Source of the DNA: Geobacter argillaceus
GTDB taxonomy: Bacteria > Desulfobacterota > Desulfuromonadia > Geobacterales > DSM-12255
Direction of reading: 5' to 3'
NCBI RefSeq assembly: GCF_007830735.1
Contig: NZ_VLLN01000001.1
Coordinates: 186,001 to 250,000 of the forward strand
Length of the DNA stretch: 64,000 nucleotides
Positions within the stretch are counted from its first letter, which is position 1. Each line of letters starts with the position of its first letter. This document shows, one piece after another, positions 52,495-60,755 of this stretch. The notes under the pieces are model-generated. The model ran no database searches. It saw nothing but the letters and a program-made list of their open reading frames with translations, and was not told the DNA's origin. The translations under genes were made by a program, and so were the position numbers.

Positions 52495-53121
52495 TTATTC
52501 ATCATCGGGTCCCCGCCGACGTTTCTCATGCTGTAGGTTGGGTGGCGTTCTGGGAAGCAACTCCAGAGCCCTCTCAATATTGCCGTTGCTGACAATAAGA
52601 TGCATCGCCCGTCGCGCGCGCTGAGCTACCCTTTCATCCGCGGAAAACGCATGGGATTCTGCCAGGATGTAGGCAGCCGACCGGGGATAACGTTTGCGCA
52701 GTTCCTGCAAGGAACTCGGCGGACCGCTACGCTCACCATACTCGAACATCATGCTCGCCGTCCGCTGACAGGCCGCAAAACTATCCTCAGCCTCCCTCAG
52801 TTCCAGGAGACCAGTCAGACTGTTCCAGAACGTCGGAATCATGGAGCTGTCCTTTTTCCTGGTCAGACTCGCGACGGTCTCCAGTGCCTGTTGCCAGGCA
52901 GCAGCTGCCTCCTTCAGGATCACCTGGTTGGTAAACCCGATATTCAGATAATTCGCCGGCTCACACCCCATCAGCCTGAGATGTTTGGCCGCCACCGGGG
53001 AAAGGGGGGTAAGCTCTTCCAGGGTAACGTTGAGAGTGTTCTTCCCTTTGACAATACAGGCCCGCCGTTCGTCATGATCAACCATGATACGATAATCGTT
53101 CCGGGAAAAGATCATCTTCAT
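52495..53121 (-). CDS. Hypothetical protein
   Basis: About 208 residues from ATG 53121 (longer ATG 53148 possible). Soluble, no signal peptide; N-terminal IFSRNDYRIMVDHDERRACI, a middle helical part (LKEAAAAWQQALETVASLTR) and a basic tail (EKRRRGPDDE). I recognise no family. It is 38 bases upstream of the diguanylate cyclase, so a role in that signalling unit is possible. Confidence 0.55.
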   Translation of the reverse strand: MKMIFSRNDYRIMVDHDERRACIVKGKNTLNVTLEELTPLSPVAAKHLRLMGCEPANYLNIGFTNQVILKEAAAAWQQALETVASLTRKKDSSMIPTFWNSLTGLLELREAEDSFAACQRTASMMFEYGERSGPPSSLQELRKRYPRSAAYILAESHAFSADERVAQRARRAMHLIVSNGNIERALELLPRTPPNLQHEKRRRGPDDE

Positions 53122-53162
53122 CGCCACAGTTGCCACCCCGTTTATCAAAAAAGTCGACCGTA

Positions 53163-53200
53163 CAAGAAAAGCCCCTCGGGATATTTTTCCAGAGGGGCTC
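53163..53200 (-). terminator. Rho-independent terminator of the nuo operon
   Basis: On the minus strand AGCCCCTC (53199-53192) pairs with GAGGGGCT (53177-53170), followed by TTTTCTTGT. It lies just after nuoN, which ends at 53227, and before the next leftward gene. Confidence 0.8.
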
Positions 53201-53226
53201 CAAATGTCAATCTAAGATGATGCGGC

Positions 53227-54681
53227 TTACATGAATACAGCTTTTTGTGCCAGGTCGAGCAGGATGCCGGGAGATATCCCCGGAATCAGCACACCAGCCA
53301 CCGAAACCAGCAGGCAGAGGGCAAAAGCCGGAGTAACCTGCAGCAAGCCGAAATCTTCAACCGGCTCCTTCATGTACATGTAGACCATGACCCGCAGGTA
53401 GTAATATACGGAAACTGCGCTGTTCAGTACACCGATTATGGCAAGCCAGAAATAGCCGGCCTGAATGGCACCGGAAAAAAGATAGAACTTGCCGACAAAT
53501 CCGACTGCCGGTGGAATGCCTGCCAGAGAGAACAGGAAGATTGTCATGGCCACACCGAGGACCGGATGCTTGTAGCCAAAACCAGCCATGTCATCGAGGG
53601 TGTTGCCACTGTCACCCTTGCGTCCGACAAGGATCAGGATGGCAAAGGCGCCAATGTTCATGAAGGCATAGGAGAGCATGTAGAACATGATCCCGGCTGC
53701 ACCTACCGGATTGCCGGCAGTGAACCCGACCAGCATGTAGCCGGCATGGGCAATGGAGGAATAAGCGAGCATCCGCTTGATGTTCCGCTGATAAAGAGCA
53801 GTGATGTTGCCAACGGTCATGGTCAGGACGGCGAGTATCCAAAGAAGTCCGGTCCACTCGGGCCTGAGTGTCGGCATGGCAATGACGAGCACCCGCAGGA
53901 AGGCGGCAAATCCGGCGGCCTTGGGACCGACTGACATGAAGGCAGTCACCGGGGTTGGCGCCCCTTCATAGACGTCGGGGGTCCACATGTGGAACGGCGC
54001 AGCAGCTACCTTGAAGGCAAAACCGGTTGCCATCAGGAGCATCCCGACCAGGAGCAGCGGATTACTTGCAACCATGCCGTTTTGCATGGCATAGGCTGCA
54101 ATCTTGGCCAGTTTGGTGGTGCCGGTGGCACCGTAGGTAAGGGCCATGCCGTAAAGCAGGAAGCCGGTTGAGAATGCACCGAGGAGGAAATACTTGAGAC
54201 CGGCCTCGTTGGATTTCAGATTATCGCGGTTGAATCCAGCCACGACATAGAGACAGATCGACATGATCTCCAGACCGATGAAAATGACCATCAGGTCGGT
54301 ACCGGCTGCCATCAGCATCATGCCAACAGTGGCAAAGAGGAGCAGCGGATAGATCTCGCCGTGATTGCACCCTTCACGCTCGAGATACTGGTCGGTGATC
54401 AATACCGAGAGAGCGGCGGCCACCAGAAAGACCGCTTTGAAGAAGAGGGAGAAGTTGTCCTGAAGCACTGACCCGCTGAACCCCTCCTGTGGATTCCCCC
54501 AGCCACTGACAACGCTGAAAAAGGTGACAATAATACCGGCCAGACTGAGCCAGGCCAGGTATCCCTTCTTCTCGCTCGGTACGAAGACGTTGATCAGCAG
54601 GAGCGCCATGCCCACTACGGAGAGTATGGTCTCCGGCATGATCGCGGCAAAGTTGATCGCTGGAATGGTGATAGCTTGCAT
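53227..54681 (-). CDS. nuoN: NADH-quinone oxidoreductase subunit N
   Basis: A 484-residue membrane subunit of respiratory complex I with about 14 hydrophobic segments. Core motifs LEIMSICLYVVAGF, AAAPFHMWTPDVYEGAPTPV and AYSSIAHAGYMLVGFTAGNP match antiporter-like NuoN. It is one of three proton-pumping antiporter-type subunits. Last gene of the nuo operon, 31 bases after nuoM. Confidence 0.96.
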   Translation of the reverse strand: MQAITIPAINFAAIMPETILSVVGMALLLINVFVPSEKKGYLAWLSLAGIIVTFFSVVSGWGNPQEGFSGSVLQDNFSLFFKAVFLVAAALSVLITDQYLEREGCNHGEIYPLLLFATVGMMLMAAGTDLMVIFIGLEIMSICLYVVAGFNRDNLKSNEAGLKYFLLGAFSTGFLLYGMALTYGATGTTKLAKIAAYAMQNGMVASNPLLLVGMLLMATGFAFKVAAAPFHMWTPDVYEGAPTPVTAFMSVGPKAAGFAAFLRVLVIAMPTLRPEWTGLLWILAVLTMTVGNITALYQRNIKRMLAYSSIAHAGYMLVGFTAGNPVGAAGIMFYMLSYAFMNIGAFAILILVGRKGDSGNTLDDMAGFGYKHPVLGVAMTIFLFSLAGIPPAVGFVGKFYLFSGAIQAGYFWLAIIGVLNSAVSVYYYLRVMVYMYMKEPVEDFGLLQVTPAFALCLLVSVAGVLIPGISPGILLDLAQKAVFM

Positions 54682-54712
54682 CTACTGTATCCTCCAGTGC
54701 TTAGTGGGCAAT

Positions 54713-56299
54713 TTACTTAAATTCGCCGTGCGGGGCGACTTCCTGGTGACCCATCGGAAGGGCCGGCATGGCAGGCATGGCAGGCATGGACGGCATCGAT
54801 ACCGGTGCTGCCACCACATTCTGCCTTGCCTTGCTGATGGCAATCACCTTGTCGATCGCCGGTGCCATTCTGCTTGTGAACGGGGACGGGTAGACACCCA
54901 TGTAGAAGATCAGGAAGATCAGCGGCAGCATGAGCGCGATTTCCCGGGCATTCAGATCGAGCAGCTTCTGGTTCTTCGGATTGTTCAGTTCGCCGAACAT
55001 GACCCGCTGGAACATCCAGAGCATGTACACGGCAGAAAGGATGATGCCACTGGTTGCGATCACAGCCCAAGGACGGAGCGTGCTCTGGAAGCTGCCCAGC
55101 AGGATCAGGAACTCACCCGTGAATCCGTTCGTGCCGGGAACGGCGATGGACGACAGGGTCACGATCATGAAGATGGTGGCAAATATCGGCATCTGTTTGG
55201 AGAGGCCACCGAAATCGGTGATAAGGCGCGTGTGGCGACGCTCGTAGATGAAACCGACGATGAGGAAGAGTGCGCCGGTGGAAACGCCATGGTTGAGCAT
55301 TTGCAGCATGCCACCCTGGATTCCCTGCTGGTTCAGGGCAAAGATTCCGAGCATGACGTAGCCCAGGTGGGCCACCGATGAATAGGCAACCAGTTTTTTT
55401 ACATCTTCCTGCACCATGGCCACAAGTGCTGCGTAGATGATGCCGATGACTGCCAGGGTCGCCATGAGCGGGGTAAAGCGCGCGACCGCGTCGGGAAAGA
55501 GCGGCATGGCGAACCGGATATAGCCGTAGGTACCGAATTTCAACAGCACGGCGGCGAGGATGACGGAACCGGCGGTCGGTGCCTCGGTATGGGCGTCCGG
55601 CAACCAGGTATGAAGCGGAAACATCGGTACCTTGATGGCAAAAGCCAGGGCAAAGGCCAGGAACATCCAGGTCTGGGTCGCCGGGTCGAGGTTGAGGCCA
55701 AAGAAGTGGGGGAGGCTGAAGTCACCGCCGCCTGCCTTGAAGTAGAGGGCAATGATGGCGACCAGCATGAGGAGCGAACCGACCAGGGTATAGATGAAGA
55801 ACTTGACCGCGGCGTAGATCCGGTTCTTGCCGCCCCATACACCGATGATGAAGTACATCGGGATCAGCATCAGTTCCCAGAAGATGTAGAAAAGGAAGAG
55901 GTCAAGGGAGACGAAAGCCCCCAGCATGCCGACCTGCAGGAGCAGCAGACAAAACATGTACCCCTTCACCTTCTCTTCAACGGCAGTCCAGGTGGAGAGC
56001 ACGGCAATCGGCATGATGAAGGTCGTCAGCATGACCAGCCAGAGGCTGATACCATCGATCCCCACATGGTAGTTCATCTGGAACGGGCCGGCCTGTATCC
56101 AGAAGATCTTCTGGACGAACTGGAACTCGGCGTTGGGGACAAAGCCGGTGACCAGCGGAATCGACGCCAGGAAGGTCACAACGGTGACCGCCAGGGTGAA
56201 CCCGCGCAGCAGGCCGTGATTGTCCTTCGGGATGAAGAGCAGTAGGATGGCCCCTGCTAACGGCAGAAAGGTCAACAGGCTCAGGATCGCTTCGTTCAT
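54713..56299 (-). CDS. nuoM: NADH-quinone oxidoreductase subunit M
   Basis: A 528-residue antiporter-like complex I subunit. WTAVEEKVKGYMFCLLLLQVGM, FPLHTWLPDAHTEAPTAGS and LVAYSSVAHLGYVMLG are conserved. The C-terminal end has a short tandem-repeat extension, SMPSMPAMPAMPALPM, beyond the usual core, encoded by a 9-base repeat. ATG 56299 follows AAAGGAG. Confidence 0.96.
   Translation of the reverse strand: MNEAILSLLTFLPLAGAILLLFIPKDNHGLLRGFTLAVTVVTFLASIPLVTGFVPNAEFQFVQKIFWIQAGPFQMNYHVGIDGISLWLVMLTTFIMPIAVLSTWTAVEEKVKGYMFCLLLLQVGMLGAFVSLDLFLFYIFWELMLIPMYFIIGVWGGKNRIYAAVKFFIYTLVGSLLMLVAIIALYFKAGGGDFSLPHFFGLNLDPATQTWMFLAFALAFAIKVPMFPLHTWLPDAHTEAPTAGSVILAAVLLKFGTYGYIRFAMPLFPDAVARFTPLMATLAVIGIIYAALVAMVQEDVKKLVAYSSVAHLGYVMLGIFALNQQGIQGGMLQMLNHGVSTGALFLIVGFIYERRHTRLITDFGGLSKQMPIFATIFMIVTLSSIAVPGTNGFTGEFLILLGSFQSTLRPWAVIATSGIILSAVYMLWMFQRVMFGELNNPKNQKLLDLNAREIALMLPLIFLIFYMGVYPSPFTSRMAPAIDKVIAISKARQNVVAAPVSMPSMPAMPAMPALPMGHQEVAPHGEFK
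54765..54797. repeat. 9-base tandem repeat in the nuoM 3' coding region
   Basis: Units ggcatggca, ggcatggca, ggcatggac, then a degenerate fourth, in frame and encoding MPA repeats. It is prone to slippage without changing frame. Not related to the 7-bp family. Confidence 0.7.
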
Positions 56300-56342
56300 T
56301 GAATCTGCTCCTTTATCAGCAAGTAAAAATGTTTCGTGTCAC

Positions 56343-58352
56343 TCAGCGAAAGAGGTAGAAGGCGAGGATCGCCACCACGCCCGCGACCATACCGAAGGCG
56401 TAGTTGTGAACATAACCGGACTGGAGGCCCTTCATGCCGGTGCTGACCCCCATCACTACCTTGGCAACGCCGTTGACAATGCCGTCGACCACCAGCACGT
56501 CGAACCCTTTCCAGAGGAAGTTGCCAAACGCCTTGCAGGGATTGACGAAGATGAAGTCATAGATCTCGTCGACATACCACTTGTTGTAGACCGCCCGGTG
56601 CAGCGCCGGAAAGGCGGCGGTGAACCTGGCAGGGATCTGCGGCGAGACGACGTAGAGGGCAAAGGCGATGCTGATGCCGATCACCGCTATGACGACCGAC
56701 GTGCCCATGAGCCCCCACTCCAGGGCTGCACTGTGGTGTGCACCGGCTGCGTGCGCATTCTGCTTGACGAATTCCTCGGAGATCTCGAAGACCGGTGCCA
56801 GGTAGTGCTCGAAGTAGTTGGGAATGCCACCGAACAGCTCGCCGATCACCTTGGGAATGCCAACATAACCGCCAACCAGGGCGAGGAAGCCGAGGACGAT
56901 GAGCGGGATGGTGATGACCGCCGGTGACTCGTGCAGATGGTCCTTGGCCTTGGGGTTGATCCGGCACTCACCGAAGAAGGTCATGAAGACCAGACGGAAC
57001 ATATAGAAGGCCGTAAAGCCAGCGGCAATGGCGCCAGTGGCCCAGAGCAGATAGTTGATGCTGCCGTGGTGCGGGTTTGAGAATGCCTGCCAGAGGATCT
57101 CGTCCTTGGAGAAAAAGCCGGAGAAGCCCGGAATACCGGCAATGGCGATGGTCGATACCAAGAAGGTCAGAAAGGTCACCGGCATCTTGGACTTCAGACC
57201 ACCCATGTTCCGCATATCCTGCGGGTCATCATGGGAATGTGCATGGTGCAGGGCATGGTGCATGGCGTGGATGACCGAACCGGAACCGAGGAACAGGCAG
57301 GCCTTGAAGAAGGCATGGGTCATCAGGTGGAAGATACCGGCGGCAAAGGCGCCAACGCCCATGGCCAGGAACATGAAGCCGAGCTGGGAAACGGTCGAGT
57401 AGGCCAGAACGCGCTTGATGTCGTTCTGGGCCGTGCCGATGGTGGCGGCGAATATGGCGGTGGCGGCACCGACGCAGGCAATGACCAGCATCGTTTCCGG
57501 GGCCTTGATGAAGATGAAGTTCAGCCGGCCGATCATGTAGACACCGGCGGTGACCATGGTGGCGGCATGGATGAGGGCGGAAACCGGCGTCGGACCTTCC
57601 ATGGCGTCAGGAAGCCAGGTATAGAGCGGAATCTGGGCCGATTTACCGGTGGCGCCCAGGAAGAAGCAGAGCGTCACGATGGTCACCACACCGCCTACCG
57701 GCAGGAGATGGGAGGCCTGGGCCAGCTCGCGGAAGTTGATGGTCCAGACATTGTTACTGCTCCCCAGGTACCAGAAGAGGGTGAAGAGCCCGAGCAGGAA
57801 ACCGAAGTCGCCGACCCGGTTCATGACGAACGCCTTCTTGCCCGCGTCACCGGCAGACTTCTTGTGGAAGTAATAACCGATCAGCAGGTAGGAGCAAAGA
57901 CCGACCCCTTCCCAGCCGACGAACATGAGCAGCAGGTTGTTGCCGAGCACCAGGAGGAGCATGGAAAAAGTGAACAGGTTCAGGTAGGTGAAGTAGCGGT
58001 AGAACCCTTCCTCGCCATGCATGTAGCCGATGGAGTAAAGGTGGATCAACGAGCCGACACCGGTAACCACCATGATCATAATGGCAGAAAGGGGATCGAT
58101 GAGGAAACCGACATCGGCCTTGAACTGGGCCACCTGTATCCAGGTGAAGAGGGTCTTCTCATAGACCCGCTGCTCAGCCGGCAACGAAAGGAGCTGGAAG
58201 AGTATGCCGGCGGAAACGAGGAATGAACAGGCCACCAGCACGGTACCGAGCCCCCCGATCACGGTCTCGTTCTTGATCTTCTTCCCAAAGAGGCCGTTTA
58301 TGACCACCCCGACAAGCGGAAAGAACGGTATCAGCCACACGTATTCAAACAT
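56343..58352 (-). CDS. nuoL: NADH-quinone oxidoreductase subunit L
   Basis: A 669-residue subunit, the outermost antiporter-like unit of complex I, with a long lateral helix at its C-terminus. Motifs: LLIGYYFHKKSAGDAGKKAF, IPLYTWLPDAMEGPTPVSAL, LAYSTVSQLGFMFLAMG. Histidine-rich HAMHHALHHAHSHDD in the middle is a feature of this protein. The length fits the family (about 610-680). Confidence 0.96.
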   Translation of the reverse strand: MFEYVWLIPFFPLVGVVINGLFGKKIKNETVIGGLGTVLVACSFLVSAGILFQLLSLPAEQRVYEKTLFTWIQVAQFKADVGFLIDPLSAIMIMVVTGVGSLIHLYSIGYMHGEEGFYRYFTYLNLFTFSMLLLVLGNNLLLMFVGWEGVGLCSYLLIGYYFHKKSAGDAGKKAFVMNRVGDFGFLLGLFTLFWYLGSSNNVWTINFRELAQASHLLPVGGVVTIVTLCFFLGATGKSAQIPLYTWLPDAMEGPTPVSALIHAATMVTAGVYMIGRLNFIFIKAPETMLVIACVGAATAIFAATIGTAQNDIKRVLAYSTVSQLGFMFLAMGVGAFAAGIFHLMTHAFFKACLFLGSGSVIHAMHHALHHAHSHDDPQDMRNMGGLKSKMPVTFLTFLVSTIAIAGIPGFSGFFSKDEILWQAFSNPHHGSINYLLWATGAIAAGFTAFYMFRLVFMTFFGECRINPKAKDHLHESPAVITIPLIVLGFLALVGGYVGIPKVIGELFGGIPNYFEHYLAPVFEISEEFVKQNAHAAGAHHSAALEWGLMGTSVVIAVIGISIAFALYVVSPQIPARFTAAFPALHRAVYNKWYVDEIYDFIFVNPCKAFGNFLWKGFDVLVVDGIVNGVAKVVMGVSTGMKGLQSGYVHNYAFGMVAGVVAILAFYLFR

Positions 58353-58398
58353 TCCAGACTCCTTTATCAGAAAATTCCGTAGGTATTATGAATGTTCA

Positions 58399-58701
58399 TT
58401 ACCACTTGAGGAGATTGACATCCTCAACATCGATCGACTCGCGATTCTTGTAGAACGCGATCATCAGGGCCAGGCCGACTGCCGCTTCGGCAGCGGCAAC
58501 AGTCATGACGAAGAAGACGAAGATCTGTCCGTCCAGATTGCCCAGGTACTTGGAAAGGGCGATGAAGGTCAGGTTGACCGCATTGAGCATCATCTCGACA
58601 CACATGAAGATGACAATAGCGTTGCGGCGGGTCAGGACCCCGATGGTACCGATGGCAAAAATTATGGCGCTTACAATCAGATAATTGTGCAGGGCTAGCA
58701 T
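58399..58701 (-). CDS. nuoK: NADH-quinone oxidoreductase subunit K
   Basis: A 100-residue, three-helix subunit ([40 protein letters not shown] with its conserved Glu, [20 protein letters not shown] with the second Glu). ATG 58701 gives the usual NuoK length; an upstream in-frame extension is not NuoK-like. It follows nuoJ with 13 bases between. Confidence 0.96.
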   Translation of the reverse strand: MLALHNYLIVSAIIFAIGTIGVLTRRNAIVIFMCVEMMLNAVNLTFIALSKYLGNLDGQIFVFFVMTVAAAEAAVGLALMIAFYKNRESIDVEDVNLLKW

Positions 58702-58714
58702 GTCGCGTCTCCTG

Positions 58715-59218
58715 TTAGAGTTTTTTCTTGGACAGTACGACGGCCCCGACAATCGCCGCCAGCAGGAGGATGGAGGCCGCCTCGAAGGGGAGGAGGAACT
58801 CGGTGAACATAGCCGTACCAATCAGTTCGGTGTGGCCGACCTGCTGAATCATTGCCGAGTCGATGGCCCCCTTGGCACCGGTAAGGCTGCTCCGGTTCAG
58901 GAAGTAGAAGGTCTGAAAGAGCAGAAAGACCCCTGTTGCGCCACCGATAAACAGCGCGTGGGTAGTTCTGCGGCCCGACTCGGTCCTGACGTTAAGGAGC
59001 ATGATGACGAAGATGATGAGCACCATGATGGCACCGGCATAGACGATCACCTGGATGGCGGCCATGAACGGCGCGTCGAGCATCACGTAGAAGGTCGCCA
59101 GGCAGAAGAAGGTCATCACCAGCGAAAGGGCGCTGTTGATCGGGTTCTTGCAGGTGATGACGAGGAGGCTGAACAGGATCGCCGCTGCAGCCACGATGGT
59201 GAAGAAGATCGATTCCAT
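58715..59218 (-). CDS. nuoJ: NADH-quinone oxidoreductase subunit J
   Basis: A 167-residue membrane subunit with five hydrophobic helices. [44 protein letters not shown] is the conserved NuoJ core, shown here in part ([20 protein letters not shown]). It sits beside NuoK in the complex and forms part of the coupling path between quinone site and antiporters. Confidence 0.95.
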   Translation of the reverse strand: MESIFFTIVAAAAILFSLLVITCKNPINSALSLVMTFFCLATFYVMLDAPFMAAIQVIVYAGAIMVLIIFVIMLLNVRTESGRRTTHALFIGGATGVFLLFQTFYFLNRSSLTGAKGAIDSAMIQQVGHTELIGTAMFTEFLLPFEAASILLLAAIVGAVVLSKKKL

Positions 59219-59228
59219 TGCTGCTCCT

Positions 59229-59627
59229 TTATTTCTTTTCTAAGAGTCGCTCTTTCGTGAAGACGAAGTCTGCCCGCTTGTAATTGGCCAGCTCGAAGGT
59301 TTCGGTCATCTTCAGGGCGTCGACCGGGCAGGCCTCGACGCAGTAGCCGCAGAAGATACAGCGCAGCAGATCGATTTCATACCTGGCCGCATACTTGTCG
59401 TGCTTGGCGTCCTCGCCCGCCTCAACGGTGATGCACTTAGCCGGGCAGACGGTGGGGCAGAGATAGCAGGCAACACACTTGGCCCGGTCATGGGAAACCT
59501 TCAGGGCGTGGAGACCACGGTAGCTCGGTCGTACCACGGGCCGTTCATCCGGGTACTGCAGGGTGATCGGCTTCTTGAACATGTGCGCCAGGGTTATTTT
59601 CAGGCCTTGCAGCAATGGCGTAATCAT
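59229..59627 (-). CDS. nuoI: NADH-quinone oxidoreductase subunit I
   Basis: A 132-residue ferredoxin-like subunit carrying two [4Fe-4S] clusters: CVACYLCPTVCP and CIFCGYCVEACP. VSHDRAKCVACYLCP is preceded by RPVVRPSYRGLHALK, the family's N-terminal region. It passes electrons towards the quinone-reducing cluster. It is somewhat shorter than E. coli NuoI (180), mainly in its C-terminal part. Confidence 0.95.
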   Translation of the reverse strand: MITPLLQGLKITLAHMFKKPITLQYPDERPVVRPSYRGLHALKVSHDRAKCVACYLCPTVCPAKCITVEAGEDAKHDKYAARYEIDLLRCIFCGYCVEACPVDALKMTETFELANYKRADFVFTKERLLEKK

Positions 59628-59669
59628 GGGCGTATCCTCTCAGAAATTTTCGTCTTCAGCAGGCACTGG

Positions 59670-60716
59670 TCAGTGCTGGAACAGGGTGATCCAGATGGAG
59701 TTGCCGACAATCAGGAGCAGCGTGATCGGCAGAAACACCTTCCAGCCAAGCCGCATGAGTTGGTCGTAGCGGTAGCGCGGATAGGTGGCCCGGACCCACA
59801 TGCAGACGAAGATCAGGAAGTAGAGTTTGACGACGAAGTTGAGTACCGGCGGCAGCGGTCCGTGCCAGCCGCCCAGGAAGAGGGTGGTGGTGACGGCGCA
59901 GACGGTGATCATGTTGGCGTACTCCGCCATAAAGAACATGGCGTACTTCATGCTCGAATACTCGGTGCAGAAGCCGGAGACCAGCTCGGTTTCCGCTTCC
60001 GGCAGGTCAAAGGGGGTACGGTTGATCTCGGCCAGCGAGCAGATGAAGAAGATGATGCCTGCAACGAAGGTGAAGGGGTTGCGGAAGATGTACCAGCCGA
60101 AGAGACCCGCCTGATCGGCAACTATCTTCTGCAGAGACAGTGATTCGGACAGCATGAAGATACAGACGATGGCCAGGCCGGCAGCCAGTTCGTACGATAT
60201 CATCTGGGCCGAGGCGCGAAGGCCGCCGAGGAGCGAGTACTTGCTGTTGGACGACCAGCCGGCGAGGACGATGCCGTAGACACCCAGCGATGCCATGGCC
60301 AGGATGTAGAGGACCCCGACGTTGATGTCGAAGACCTTGCCGGCATTATCGGCCACGGCGGCGATCTGCAGCGGCACTTTGTAGCCGAACACCTCGATCG
60401 TATCGCCGAAGGGGATAACGGCAAAGGAGATGAACGCGGTGATCAGCGCCGCCAGCGGGGCCAGGAGAAAGGCGAACGTGCTGGCCTGGCTCGGGATGAT
60501 CTCTTCCTTGAAGAAGAGTTTCAGGCCGTCGGCGATCGGCTGCAGGAGCCCGTGCCAACCGGTCCGCATGGGGCCGAGGCGCACCTGCATGTGACCGATA
60601 ATCTTTCGCTCGGCGTACGTCGCGTAGGCCACCGTCAGAAGGACAAAGACAAAGGCCACGAGCACCTTCACAAGCATGGCTCCGTAATAGATAAGCGGCA
60701 GTCCTAAAATTTCCAT
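59670..60716 (-). CDS. nuoH: NADH-quinone oxidoreductase subunit H
   Basis: A 348-residue membrane subunit at the quinone site. RLGPMRTGWHGLLQPIADGLKLFFKE, EINRTPFDLPEAETELVSGF and EYSSMKYAMFFMAEYANM are the strongest complex I signatures of the window. Eight membrane helices are seen. It lies 42 bases after nuoG... upstream of nuoI in the same operon. Confidence 0.96.
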   Translation of the reverse strand: MEILGLPLIYYGAMLVKVLVAFVFVLLTVAYATYAERKIIGHMQVRLGPMRTGWHGLLQPIADGLKLFFKEEIIPSQASTFAFLLAPLAALITAFISFAVIPFGDTIEVFGYKVPLQIAAVADNAGKVFDINVGVLYILAMASLGVYGIVLAGWSSNSKYSLLGGLRASAQMISYELAAGLAIVCIFMLSESLSLQKIVADQAGLFGWYIFRNPFTFVAGIIFFICSLAEINRTPFDLPEAETELVSGFCTEYSSMKYAMFFMAEYANMITVCAVTTTLFLGGWHGPLPPVLNFVVKLYFLIFVCMWVRATYPRYRYDQLMRLGWKVFLPITLLLIVGNSIWITLFQH

Positions 60717-60755
60717 TCTATCCTCTTCCCCTTTAATGAAGATTTGGCGTAGTCG

